Assembly (NCBI RefSeq): GCF_052324685.1
Contig: NW_027506877.1
Span: forward strand, 2,242,764-2,306,763
From: Brachyhypopomus gauderio
Lineage: Eukaryota; Chordata; Actinopteri; Gymnotiformes; Hypopomidae
Length of the DNA: 64,000 nucleotides
Direction of reading: 5' to 3'
Shown here one piece after another: positions 11,256 through 24,137 of the stretch. Position 1 is the first letter of the stretch; every line of letters starts with the position of its first letter. The notes beneath the pieces are model-generated. The model was not told where the DNA came from, did not search any database, and worked only from the letters and a program-made list of their open reading frames with translations. A program made the translations under genes and the position numbers.

Positions 11256-14200
11256 CTGCAACAGGGAGAAGAAGTAAGATGAAATTCATTTGCTGAAAAA
11301 AAAAACAAAAAACCAAAAACTAAAAAAGGAGGTCACAAAGTAACAGGAAAAGATTCTGATAGATTTATTTGACACATGAACGAAGCCAAACAGAGTGTGA
11401 GCATTGCAATATCAATGTTCTCGGACCTCACCACCTGTGCCCAAATTGAAAACATACCCGCTCATGCCACCACCTCCACATGATGCAAGTTGACTGTTTT
11501 ACGCCAATAACCCTGACCAATCAGCCGCTGTTGCGATGGGGGGGGGGGGGGGGGGGTGGGGGGGGTGTGTTTTGCACACGCTGCCTGGTGTGTGTTACAA
11601 TGCCAAATCTATTGCAGGCCTTTTTTAAACCTTATTCAACAAAACATCTCTAGGACTGAAACCCCATAAAGAGGAAGCCAAACAAGTGTGTGAGCATTGG
11701 AGAGCATCCGAGAGGGATGACCATGAGCCTGAGAAACAGCTGGTCCTCTTTTCCAACCCAGATACCATTCATCAAATTTATAGTCATCCTCCATTTCCTA
11801 ATGCAAACCTGCACAAACCGTGCGGGGAAGAATCGGGGAAGAAAGAAGGAGAGAGGGAACAGAAAGGGAGGTAAGGAAGGGTGGTATTAAAGAGAAGAGA
11901 CATTAAGAGAAAAGAAAAATAGGGACAGAGATTAGAGGGAAGAAAGTCACAAGATAAAATAGAGACAGTAAATAAAAATGTAAAAATCTTAAAGTAAAGG
12001 TACAGGTGAGAGGTGCATTTGTTTTACATTTGCTTAGCAGTTTCTTTGGTCTATAATGAGCGTTAGCAAAGCTGCTCTTCCTACAGCTGATTGGTCCTTT
12101 ACATTCCTTCAATAAATTCACAGGTGATGCTGGATGTGAAACTTCAGTGAAATAGTTTTTTATCTTTAACAGGTTACAGTATATCACAAGGGAGAAACTG
12201 GTGAATTTTTAGGTAGCCACTTAGAAGCTGAATATTGTTTTTAAGCATAACTCTATAATGTATGTAAAATCTACATTGAATTTGCACTGAATTCAATGAA
12301 GACTGAAAACCTCTGTGCAGAAGCTTGATTAGCAGGGAACAGTTGTACAAGCAAATAGGCTAATATAAGGCAGATTATGGGTAATCCAGTATAATTGCTT
12401 AGTTTCTTTTTAAACATAGGCCTAAAATAAACACAGGAGATCCAGTGACGTCTGGAAGACATGTTACATGTTTCACCAGAGGCTTAAATGGTTACAATAA
12501 TATTCTACTAACAAGACACATTTACACAGGCTATTTTATTAATTTATGACCTCTAGACCTTGCACAAGATTTTTTCACGTCTCATCTGTCTCGATCTGTC
12601 TGCATTTTGCACACATTTGGATGAACTCGGACTGTTATATATACGATAAACAGCAGAAACACTGGTCAGGACACAACTTGCAGCTTCCTGTTACAGGATC
12701 CAGTGGCCGTTTTAGCACGGCATATTAAAAACACCATGCAAAGCTTTTTTTTCCCCCAGACTGTTAAGAGAAAGGAAAGGACAGACGCTAAGCAGCAAAG
12801 ACAGCGTGGAAGATGGACGGCCAGATTCACGGAGCAAAGGGAAGAGAGAGCGGGGAGTGTGAGATGAGACGAGAAAAGAGAGTGGAAGATTTACTCACTG
12901 AATGCGAGAAATGCCTGCTGAACTGGCTGTTTCTTCAGCACAAGAGCAGAGCGGTGCAGCCCTGCTCTCTGTAGCTACACGGAAATTACTCACTGTCTCC
13001 CGGGTCCCCCTGAGACTCTGCGTGGCTTTTTTTATTTATTTGTATGTCAAGAACTTAACACCCAGGAAAGTTTTCAAAAAATCTCGCCCACAGACATGAT
13101 GAACAATGATCCCACTTTTCCATGAACGGCATGACAGCCCGTGTTGTCAGCTTGTAGCCTTAGGAGACCATGAAACAGGCAGTCATGCCAAAGTACGGCT
13201 TCACACCCAACAGATCCAGTGTGTGAAACCCAGTGAGGTAGGTTTCATTTCCACTTTGGGGGGACACAGTTAACACCACCCTACCAAATCCATTATATGA
13301 GTAGTAAGAGAGAAACACATCTACTTGTCATCCCCAAAAACTACACCCATAGTAAAACTCAGTCAGTACCTTCCTGTGAACTCAGCAAATATCTGAATTC
13401 TCATAAGCACAAATCCAGACTAGCAAACATTTTCTCTAAACACTGGATTTTATGCCTTTGGATGTATTCGTCCGGTGTGTAATTAGCAAGAATTCCCCTT
13501 CCCTTTCTGCTCCATCACCCCATCTTTCTTTGCTCCCTGTGTGTCTGTGTCACCTGCCCCAATCGGTCCAGGACTATTCCTAAGTGCTGAGGATTGATGA
13601 CCTCCTAACAAGCATTTGACATTGACAGCAGAGTCAGCAGGGATGCATAAACGGGCCCGGTAGGAGAAGCCGTGGGAGGTTTGTGAGAGTAGTCATCGTG
13701 CTCAGTTAGCCCAACACCTGAAATCTGAGGAACCTCATGAGACCCGGGGCAAAGGGGACATACAGAGAGGAGAGGACTAAAAACATCTTCTTATTGTATT
13801 TATACGCTTTTTCTCTCACTGTCTCCTCTCTTATTGGTTGTAGAACTGTCCAAAACACACTTCTTAAAAAAAATAGAAGCACATTCTAGACTGGTCTGCT
13901 GGCCGCAATTTCATTGGAAACAACACAAAACAATTCATTCAGACACACTGGGGTGTCGAGTGGTCCAAGCGCACCTTCTGTTCATCCGTCCCGCATTCCC
14001 GGGATTCGGTGCTCGGCAAGCGATCATTCCAAACGTGTTGCGACATGCCCCGAGGGAAACACGAGAACACTGTCAAAAACTTAGCCGCATTAATTGATCG
14101 TCTGATTAATTGGATCTCGGGTTTCGGAGTGGCGTCTCGGTGTCAGGAAGACGATGTTTAAGAGTTAGGAAAGTGAGGAGGGGGTGAAGATAGCTATTCA

Positions 14201-15399
14201 CGGCTTGCGGCGAGGCTCAGTGGAACGGGTTAGCGATATGGCTGGTGGGGGTGGGGGTGATCACTCCCGTCGGTTCACATGTACTTCTCCCTCTGATCCA
14301 TTAGATTCTTAATTAAACTGAGTTCATTAGGCTGCATGGATCGATGGATTGATGTCCTTTCAGTAGTTTTAACACTAAGTCGACATTTAGAATTTGTGTA
14401 TTAGTCTTGGTCTTGTCTCATTCCAGAGACGCAGGTAGACATCGTACCCACAATTTATCTTTCGCTTTCCATAAATTCACACTTGACGGGAGACGTTAGG
14501 CGTATAACTCGATACTCTTCAGACGAACCCTTCTTTGAAGACGATAGGGGTTCTTCTTTAGCCCACAAGCTGCAAAATGTTACCACTAAGTCAAAAAGAA
14601 ATTGGTAGAATAATTTTGTTTAAGGCGCCCACCAGTCATAAACCTGTGTAAGCATCATATATGAAAAGAGGCGTTTATATGTCATTATGTTACTAAACGT
14701 ATTTCCGTTATCCGTGTATCCTATACGTTATAAATACCGCCGCGGGCCCAGTTGGTACCTTTATTTGCCCCCTAATTTCTGTCCAGTTGGTTGTTGGTGC
14801 ATGTTTTACCAAAGCCCATGTTAATTATACTTTAAATAACATTCTGCTGACGAGCTACATTTACATTGTGTGTTTTGTTCATTTACGAGGCAAGTCTATC
14901 GTCTCTCATATCTCCCAGGTGGGTTTAGCGCATTTGGCTAAATTTACAGAATTATTTCCGATGATCTGGGTGCCTGTCAGCTTAGTGCTGCTTTTCAAAT
15001 AAATGCAGTATTTGGGTTTGCGCTGTCAAGCAGGTCGTTGACGTTCAGTCGGGCTGTCACTCCTTAACATCACGGATTACATTTACCGGGGATTCAAGCT
15101 CTGACAAGTGCGCACACAAACACGCAGGGGGGAAGAAGAATTTGTCAGACTTCACCCAACAAAGAGTGAAGACATTTAGAACCATGTAATTAATTGAAAT
15201 TACAACCAAATGTGAAAACATTCGTTTGGTCCCTGTTATGAATCACAGCATTTTAATGTTTACCTTTCAAAAGAGAAACACATGTTCTTTTTCACGAGCG
15301 CATTCACGCTCAAGAATTCCAGCCAAAAATACTTACGAAAATATTCAAAATAAATTAAAGCAAGACAGATACAACAACATACAGGAAAACGAAATTAAT
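11256..15399. other. Upstream non-coding region of the netrin gene
   Basis: No coding exon was recognised. It probably holds a netrin 5' UTR intron. A possible minus-strand non-coding exon ends near 12898, where GCATTCA is followed by the donor GTGAGT. A G-rich homopolymer run lies at 11537-11570. The rest is unique AT-rich DNA. Confidence 0.3.
11537..11570. repeat. Poly(G) run
   Basis: Nearly uninterrupted guanine tract broken by single T bases; capable of quadruplex formation on the plus strand. Confidence 0.85.
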
Positions 15400-15620
15400 G
15401 GCTAAATCATCATTGCGGAGTTACCGTCACGCCTCCGGCAGAGTTCTGCAGTTCTTAGCGCGCCTCTTCAACGGAAACGTCGGCGACACCGAGAGCGACC
15501 GCCGCTGTTGAGCGGTATAGGAGGCCCAACGCCGCAGGCATTCTGCCTTCTACAGGCGCAGAAGGTCTGGGAACATTCCAGGAACCCGGTGCTCTCGGTG
15601 TATTAATCTAATTTTAGTGG
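15400..15620 (-). promoter_or_regulatory. CpG-rich candidate promoter / first exon
   Basis: This stretch has many CpG dinucleotides in an otherwise AT-rich neighbourhood. On the minus strand it contains GGCGTGACG followed by the donor-like GTAACT near 15424, so it could be the first non-coding exon of the netrin gene about 4 kb downstream. Nothing in the sequence proves transcription. Confidence 0.3.
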
Positions 15621-15698
15621 AACAGTGAAAGTGGAACACTGACAGGCCTCAGAAAATGGATTATCACTGCTCATATCTCTAGCTAAAGGCTCGTGTCT

Positions 15699-15782
<84 letters not shown>
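15699..15782. repeat. (CA)n microsatellite
   Basis: Perfect CA tract of about 83 bp in intergenic DNA. Confidence 0.95.
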
Positions 15783-15785
<3 letters not shown>

Positions 15786-16234
15786 GTCTTTGGTTTGTTA
15801 AATAGGCCTGTCCTCTGTAATCTAGCCGAGGCACGGTGCTTTTCGTGTAGACTGATAGCGATCTAAAAGACATTCATAAACAACACCACATACTACATTT
15901 AAAGTGTAAACGCTGATTACTATAAAAATGATTCGACCTATCAAAAGGTGCCCAAATGCATTATCTGGAAGATAAACGACTGCTATATAAAGTCATGTTA
16001 TGTTTTAGTAGATGTTGTTCAGACATGAAACTCATACATTTGCAACCGGCAATTATTCACTCATGTTTCGAACATCCTAATTCACACAGACCCTTATTAT
16101 ACACATGCTGTTAAAATACCGGCTTTTACTTGGCTGAATACACCTGCCGACTTTGTTAAAAAAAAGTTCATACGTGTAACAAAACAGACACTGGACGCCT
16201 GTTCGTGGATTCGTGTTTGAAAGGGAAACCATAT

Positions 16235-16237
<3 letters not shown>

Positions 16238-16294
<57 letters not shown>
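16238..16294. repeat. (GA)n microsatellite
   Basis: Perfect GA tract of about 55 bp in intergenic DNA. Confidence 0.95.
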
Positions 16295-16296
<2 letters not shown>

Positions 16297-16619
16297 CAAT
16301 CTCCCACGCTAGTTTATACACTCTGGTAGCGAGATTTCCTTACAAGGTTTCGCTTTAGTGTCAACGTTGAAAAACAGATGCATATGAATTTGCCATTCGT
16401 GTGCCTTTCAAATGGGCCCGAGCCAACCATAACATTCCACCAGAAAACTCCGGTGAGCTGTCAGAACTGTAAATCGGTCCACTTCATTTAAAGTAGTAAG
16501 CAAGCAAAACAATGGTAGTAAGAGGGCGTATCAGTTTTTAATTCAAAACCAAATCATGCGTTAAACAGTATATTAATCACGCTATTCTGCCAAAAATAGG
16601 TATGGAATACGACTACAGG

Positions 16620-16930
16620 CATGTACGTTATTAATTATTTACATGTTGATATTGTGGGTGCATGCAAATGAAATGGAATCGTGCTCCATCAAAATAATGA
16701 TTATTTAATGAAAAATTATGTTTTATGGATCTATAATCACAACCAGTCGTAATCATCAGTTGACACTTTGCACCGAGCCTCAAGGTGCGGTCATGGGCGG
16801 AAAACGGAAATTGCATTTTTATAAGAAAATAACGACCTCGCAGCTGGGCACTGGGGCTCAGGCGGTGAAAACGGCCTTTCTTGTTCTTTTGTTTTAGCGT
16901 GCTGCTATGACGCGATATCGTCGCCAAAAT
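16620..16930. promoter_or_regulatory. Candidate developmental enhancer
   Basis: Repeat-free AT-rich sequence holding a perfect POU octamer ATGCAAAT at 16662-16669 and many TAAT homeodomain cores (for example TAATGATTATTTAATG). A minus-strand open frame of 98 codons across it shows no family features. The enhancer role is an inference from motif content and position in a gene-poor region. Confidence 0.2.
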
Positions 16931-17453
16931 TAGACATCGACACTTTAAGGTTCATATCCATACCACATATCATTCATTTGATACAACAGAAATTATTTTA
17001 AATAATGTTAGTCTCTACCGTGGAAAAATAAATAGCTTAACAAATATTTAAAAACAAACCTACAGTTAGTATTTTAAAACAAACAAAGCGTGCAGTTATA
17101 ATTTTACATTGTAATTTCAGTAACCTTCCATGTATTTTTTTGACAATAATTTGTGCTGTTGTTTTATGCCTAGGGGACTTCTGGGAAGACCTTCTGATTA
17201 GAACTTTGGCTATTACAAAGACAAACGAAATTCTAAATTATCATTGTAGTCAATATATATACTAATACACAGTCTATTTTAATGCAAACTATAATTTATG
17301 TTAGAATAATATTTGATTCGCCATCTCTGGACGATATTTTCTCTTGATGGAAATACATTTTGCTGACTTTGTTTTTCAAATATTACCTATATTTACGTTC
17401 TCTTTGACTGTTTGTTTTGCTTGTACTGCAACTGCAACATAATAACATAGCAG

Positions 17454-17456
<3 letters not shown>

Positions 17457-17491
<35 letters not shown>
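17457..17491. repeat. (AAT)n microsatellite
   Basis: About eleven AAT units. Confidence 0.9.
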
Positions 17492-17493
<2 letters not shown>

Positions 17494-18209
17494 GTATTAT
17501 TATTTTATTTTTAATGGTTGTTATCGTCCTCAATTAAGGTTGAATTAGACTTAGAATATTAGAATTCATTGAATTAGGATTTCTGTAGGAAGTATAAAAT
17601 AAAGTTCAATTGGTTTACTGTCATAATTAAGGTTCTCCAGTAACAATGCCATGCTTTCTGATGTATATTTCTCACCAAGATCATTTGTTGTGAAATGATC
17701 TCATGTTTAATATTGTTCACCTATTATCAAATCTATTATCAAAGGATTGTGACGCTAGAGGTTTTCCAGTATCACAAAACTATATTAACATGCCTTTTGA
17801 GGTCAAATTCATCCCGAGGTTATTATATAATGATACCACGTCTTATTTTCTAAATATCACAGCAAACCATCGACAATTTGTCGCCCACGGGCAGTTTAAT
17901 TACACTGTTGCACTCCAATGACAGAAGCTGACGTATTATCGTACCATTTACGAGTAATTTTAGAGGGAACGTCTTCACCCCTGTTGCTAGTTCAGAACCA
18001 ATTAGCTTGTCAGTGTCATGTCATTCAGTTCTACATTTAAGTTACCAACTCTGCCAAGTTCATAACCAGATATAAACAACGGGACTGATTAAAGACAACG
18101 TAACAAATAACCGAAACAACGAAACCTACCACGTGCATCTCAATGCATACTGCCAGTTCGCCTAAGTCTCGTGGTCTTGATCAATAATGGCATAGCAAGT
18201 TAAAAGCTC

Positions 18210-18430
18210 TCTGTCCGAGCCGCGCGCATTGCGAACCCACTGCAGTCTCGCGCTTACTGCAGTAGGGGTTAAACGTCGTACTGACGTCACACCCAAACTT
18301 ACACACAGGCGCGCGCGCGCACGGGACCGAAAAAAGAACCTTCCGATGTTTTTAATTGCGTGCGGGCGTATTGATCGAGCGGCTTTAGAAGAGGAAACCA
18401 CGAAAAAGCCGTGTTCACGATAAATTTTTC
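18210..18430. promoter_or_regulatory. CpG-richer island with a palindromic CRE
   Basis: Contains a full TGACGTCA cAMP-response element at 18282-18289, a (CG)n run near 18309-18320, and several other CpGs, in contrast to the flanks. It may be a promoter or enhancer, but no adjoining exon was found on either strand. Confidence 0.3.
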
Positions 18431-19952
18431 TCCAGCAACCGTTGGATATGTCATGATGGAGTGTTTATACTTTGCCCAAAGCAATTAGGGGTTAAGTGTG
18501 ATGTTTAATGGCACAGCGCCAGAATTTTGAACCGGTAGCCCCGCGGTCATCAATGTAGTGTCAGCTGAACGTCCAAGTGAAAGAACACTTGACCAAACAT
18601 TGCGAGGTCCCAGAAGTAACCTACGTCGCTCAAAAGATACAGCAAAACTCAAACAGATGTATCTGCTATAGAGAAAGAGTAAATGAATGAAGGGAAAAAA
18701 TAAGAAATGAATTGAGGAAGGGAAGACAAAGCAACTTTCCCAGAGCAGTCCCATAAAGCTGACTGAAGCCCTTGAGGACCGTTTCCCAGGTGTGTGCACG
18801 CTCGCTCACGCGCTGGAGCTATACGTTTTAGATTTTGATGACCTTGGACCGGAGACAAGTATAATAACTTTAATTGAGAGATGAACTGGCATGATGATTG
18901 TGCATCATAATTAAATGAAGCTTAGCCTGAGCTAAGTGGGGCACCCTATCGGAGTTATAGAATAGCGTGTGGGAAAATCTCATACCGTGTAATAGCTAAG
19001 AAGAGCATATGTGGAAGTCCAGACATCAAGACTGAGAAAACGACAGAAAAGCGAAAAGGAGTGTGCATTCTACCTAACGAAGACGATGGCTACAGTGTTT
19101 CAACACTTTTATTTATCATTCTAACAAATACAACTAAAGAACCCATGTCTATTTTGATATAACACAAAAATGCTTAATACATATGATACTAGCAATAAGG
19201 TATTTTTTCATAAATGTCAGTTCATGGATTTATCTTTTTAATGCTGTCCACAAAAAATTCTTAGAAAGCACACTTTCTATCTTCTCTGCCCCCTTTGTTG
19301 TGATGCCCAGATCTAAACTTTTGCCTGTATATTATATTGCCTGTCCCAGCGGGATGAAATTGTTTTGGAATGAGAAAATCAAAAGCTGGATTTTCCTTTC
19401 AGACAAACTGAAATTTGAAATGCAAACACTCAAATATTAAGCACATAGATACATTCTGACCAACAAATCAAATCCATGAGGTAAATGGCAATCTAATCGT
19501 AATTACTGGGATCGGGCCTACCCCTAAATAAAGGTTGGGTTGTCTAAGAAACCATGCAAACAAATATACTGCCTTCTATCAGAGGGTCTTAACCTCTGTC
19601 ATCTTGCTGCCTTTTTGGAATTGTAAAAATATTGTGGCCCTCAGGTTAACAACTTTTGCAATCAACAGCAGATTTCAGTGAGAGAACAGTTTAGGCTCCA
19701 AGACTCCCTGGATCAATGCCAAAGGCAGGAACCATATGGAATAATAATCAAAATAGTGTTTTTATCATTTCTATGAAGCAGTAGGAAAGTAGTATTTTTT
19801 TCTAAGTTCCCATTAAATGATCAAAAGTGTGGTTTATGATCCTACTGTTATTTGCTTCCAATGTACTGCTGTGAGGAGAATCCCACAGTCTTACTCTCCA
19901 CCCCCTCTCTCTGCTTCTCCACACACTATGAAGGCCTCGTTCAGAGGCATGC

Positions 19953-20105
19953 AGTTTGTTATTCAGATTTGCACCACTTGGGTTTATCTTTTACGAGTTC
20001 ATAATTTAGATTTTTACCACTTTGGGTTATCCTTTAGTAGTTTGTAATTCAGATTTGTACCACTCTTGGGTTATCTTTCAGGAGACTGTAATCCAGATTT
20101 GCCTT
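19953..20105. repeat. Tandem repeat, about 44-bp unit, three and a half copies
   Basis: Successive diverged copies of a unit containing TTCAGATTTG then CCACT, TTGGGTT and ATCTTT. Copies begin near 19953, 19998, 20040 and 20085. Confidence 0.75.
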
Positions 20106-22490
20106 TCAAAGATTTCAGGTAAATTCCTGTGTCTCATATTGAAGAGACACAGGCGCCTCTTCCAGGTGTCTTCTAGGTCGTTTCCTCTCCAATATCCTCC
20201 ATCAAGTATGTGAGAAATTCAAATCAAATTCAAATAGTGCCAGAGTTTAAATAGGACATCAAAGAGAAACTTTATTATTTTGATGACTTGAAAATTCATG
20301 TGACTGTCAGTGACATAGCTGTTTTTTAAAACTGTTTCCTGGTATGTTCTCTTCCAAAGCCAAGCTTGTGAAGAAAGGTAATGTTCAACTTGACTGCCAA
20401 TGTCCTCAGACTTGCGTTGCTGAACAGGTGGCAGACATTTACATGCATAAAAGAGATATTAACAAACATATGCCAAGATCACACGTTTCCCCAGGAACCA
20501 ACACTCTTACAGTAGCATAAAACTACCAATACTCTCCATGAAAAGCAGATGTGAAGCATCTCACAACATGGGTTATATTCGGGTTTAGCATGAGCACTAA
20601 TAACTTTTACTGATAAGGAAGGTATTTTATTAATTGTGCAAGAGACACAAGTCTGGATTTTTAACTTTTTGAACATGTCAAAAGAAAAAACATTAAATTT
20701 GTTTCATTTCATTTTGTATTTTGACATTTGATTTATTTAAAAATCAAAATATACAAAAAAATTAGAAAAGTAAATTAATTGTTGATCATTTTACATACCC
20801 CTACTCCTAGAGCACCCCATTTACCACAAACTGTAGTGTGTAAGATGTTCTATCACATATTTTGTTGCTTATGAAGGATTGATGTCTAGCAGGTTATTCA
20901 ACCGCGAGAGCCAGATGAAATAAAAAACTAAAATGGTGCATTCTATGTTAATCAGTCCTAGACTCTGAAATATGACCATCTGTTATAGCTCCTTGTGTTA
21001 GATGTCCTTAAGTCATACCACATTTCAAACACAAGGATGTGAAAGTGACTGTCAGTGTGACCATTTACAAAGGTAAAAGCAATATATGATGACATGGCAA
21101 AATCTTATGCTTGGAACATGTGAAGTCAGGACAATGCAGCTAAGATTGCAAAGTGTGTCAAGTCATACTTTATTGAAATGAAACACAGAGTGTTTCAAGA
21201 TGAAAGGTTTATTTGATGAAGTTGATTGTCCAAATCTTTGTTGCACTTCAATCTTGCAGATAATGCTGAAATCAGGAAAGAAAAAATAAATAATATAGAA
21301 ATATAAATATTAGTCCCCTTAAAGTAACACTTCCTTGGCAATATTCATGTGTCAAATAACAAAAAAGCACTATAGTACATGCCGTTGATAATGGACACAT
21401 TTTTCTTTCACATTCCAGCCACCTGTTACCATGGTAGCTGTCCTGAGCAGAGTTACCATGACTACAGGTCAAACATACATCATCATTCCCATGTACAGAT
21501 CTTCATCAGATGAGAAATCAGAAGTAAACTCATAATGCTGAACTAAACATCTGCCAAAAAAAAAAAACAGTAAAAATCAGTGGTCCTGACTCCTTAAGAA
21601 GTGATTCAAAGTGAGTGGGAGTGATTGCTGCAGTGCATTGTGGGATAAGTACACTCAGATCTTCAGTCTGTCCTAGAAATCCCCCTTTTTTTGTGTTTCT
21701 CAAAAGTGAAGTTGACATGTGAAGTTTCCTGGTTTCGCTCCAACACACGGCCAATCCATACCTCCACTTAAACGGGTTCATCTTCAAGACCTTACTTGTA
21801 TCACAAAAGGTAAAATACCAGTCTGACTTAAGCTGCCTGCTGCACATTACACTGCAGGCGAGGGCCGTAAAAAGGGTGGATACATGTTAGCCCAGCTCAC
21901 TATAATTACCTGCAACATCTCATGAGTGAATGAAAATACTTCCGATGGCATCTCGCTCACTAATCGCATATCAAAATGAACATCCGTGGAAGACTTTCAC
22001 CATAACCACAACTCAAGGAATTGAATGAGCATGTGTATCGAATGAATTAGACATAAATCATCCATTTGCATAAATTTGCATGAAATGTAAACAACTTGGA
22101 CCACGTTCCATTAATACTTACATTAACGTCACCATATATTTCTCTGCATTAAACAGTGCCATTTGGAAAAAGTTGGATGTAAAATACGGCAAGATGGAAT
22201 GAGTGGCTTTCTCTCACCCATTCATGATGAAAACATATCTAGGGCCGAAGGAGTCGTCAGGCACCATGTCCGCATTGATACGAAGTGGCTGGTCACCTGC
22301 TGTACTCACTGATGCTTCAACCATAATAATAGCTTCCAGCTGGTAGGCACCATGGGCCAATCTACTACTCCAAACATCTGGATCAGAACAAACCAAATGA
22401 CAGTGATACAGGGGTGCCATTTGACCAATAGCCAGTATGAGATCACTTCCTAAGTGAATCAAGATCGGTCTCTGAAGCACTAGAACACCA

Positions 22491-22506
22491 CTGCCCCCTG
22501 GTGACC
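22491..22506 (-). promoter_or_regulatory. CTCF-like motif
   Basis: CTGCCCCCTGGTGACC is the reverse complement of a good CTCF core. Motif match by eye only. Confidence 0.35.
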
Positions 22507-23455
22507 CCCCAAAATGCACACATACCTAAATATATAAAGTCAAAAGAAAATCTTATTACTACAGCGCTACAGTAAATTCACTTATCTTCACCTTATTATG
22601 GAAACATCACTGAATAGTGCACATGCCAAGATTACTGTAAAACATCATTCCAAATACTCCAAGTTTAAAAATAAGAATCGTTACAAAATCACAGAGTTTA
22701 GCAAGGCATATCAACGGATCTTCAGACACTCAACTGGAGCTGCTAAACCATTGTAATGACGCTCAGTAGGAATGGCGGAGTGCCCCGTTCTCTCCAGTCT
22801 GTGCTAGCTCCCCACACATGCTAGCTCTGCACCCATCTTGACCTGAACCTTCAGACGACAGCATAAGTTCACAGGCCTGCACAGATACACCACTTCCAAA
22901 CATGTCAGCTTTAACCCGAACGTCCAACTTAGGTTTGCCCACACGTTATAATGTAGGGTTTCTCAGTTAAGTACTGCTTTGAGATGCTTTGCTCATGAGC
23001 TAACTGAGGTGGAGAACTGAGAGAGGGTACAGGGGCAGAGGTATAGCACTCAAACCTCTGAAACCCAAGACGCAGCAAACCAAAGATAACACCCAAAAGA
23101 GTGACCAAATACTCAATTTTGGCTGAAGGTATTGATGGAACTATTACACCAAAGACAACGTTTTCTGAGGACAAAACAATTCTCTCAGCCAACAAATGAG
23201 GGTTTATTGGGAGAACAGCAAATGAGCTAACTTGGAATGATGTTCTTTCCTGAAGTTGATTCAATTTGATTGCAGGATCATTAGTACGTATAAAGCTCAT
23301 TCATCACATAGGAGGCCTTCAGATAGGTGTGTGCTGAATGGAATAAAAAATAGAAACAAACATGTTTGTGTCATGTTGGACTGTGAAGCCTAATTATTCT
23401 TCTCAGTCTAGCAGAGAGAACATTACACTCAATATGGAAAGTACAAAATATTTTA

Positions 23456-23462
23456 TTTTATT
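23456..23462 (-). terminator. Candidate polyadenylation signal of cnpy4
   Basis: Overlapping AATAAA hexamers on the minus strand (TTTATTTTATT on the plus strand), about 680 nt after the cnpy4 stop codon. Other hexamers nearer the stop are possible. Confidence 0.35.
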
Positions 23463-24137
23463 CAAAGTGTCACAATATGCAGGAACTGAACACTGAAAAG
23501 TACATACATAATTGGATATACATAATTGCATAAAATAATGCCTCTGAAAAAACAGCAGAAAAATATTACATATAAAATAATGTTACTTGCTCGTTCAGTA
23601 CTGTGCAAGAGTTTATTATGACATTGTATTACTGCAGATACAAGGTGGCTAGTGTTGAGGTAATTCATATCTTCAGAAATATTAGATGGTCTGAAGATAT
23701 GAGGCACATAACCTGGTGTATTTTTGTGGTCAGTGGCAGAATTGCAACTGAAGCAGCATTCCTTAAGATGTAAACCAAGAAATTACTTATTGCAATTTAG
23801 GAGCAAAATCTGATGACAAGATGAACTCGTGGGATTCTTGAAATCCAGCAGGTCCCCCCAACAGGCTGTCTGGATGTGAAGGTCACAGTGTCACAGTACC
23901 TTTGTGTTATTGCTTGAGGCTGTTGCTCGAGATTGACTGGTTGGGATACAATGATAAGTATATGTAGTGCTGCTTTGTACCAAAAGCAAACACACAAAGA
24001 AACAAACATATAAATAATTGCTTTTTTGTAATTGTTTGGCATTTCTGGATCACTGTTCCTTTTCAGGACGTATTGTAGAATGAAGACTGTCTGTCCAGCT
24101 GTCTGTCCGAGTTTGTCAGCCATGTTGCTTTCTGCCA

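Larger units (their letters stand above)
18431..23455. other. Gene-poor intergenic region upstream of the cnpy4 3' end
   Basis: No exon could be supported. Minus-strand open frames at 22214-22519 (101 codons) and 22929-23300 (123 codons) are the best open stretches, but neither shows a recognised motif or clear splice context. A short tandem repeat lies at 19953-20105. A CTCF-like motif (minus orientation) is at 22491-22506. Confidence 0.35.

Noticed and set aside
22214-22519. Minus-strand frame of 101 codons with a fairly protein-like composition
   Set aside because: No family resemblance and no compatible neighbouring exon; it may be chance or an old transposon fragment.
22929-23300. Minus-strand frame of 123 codons with a hydrophobic stretch resembling a membrane segment
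   Set aside because: No convincing start, splice context or homologue; single-frame openness alone was not enough.
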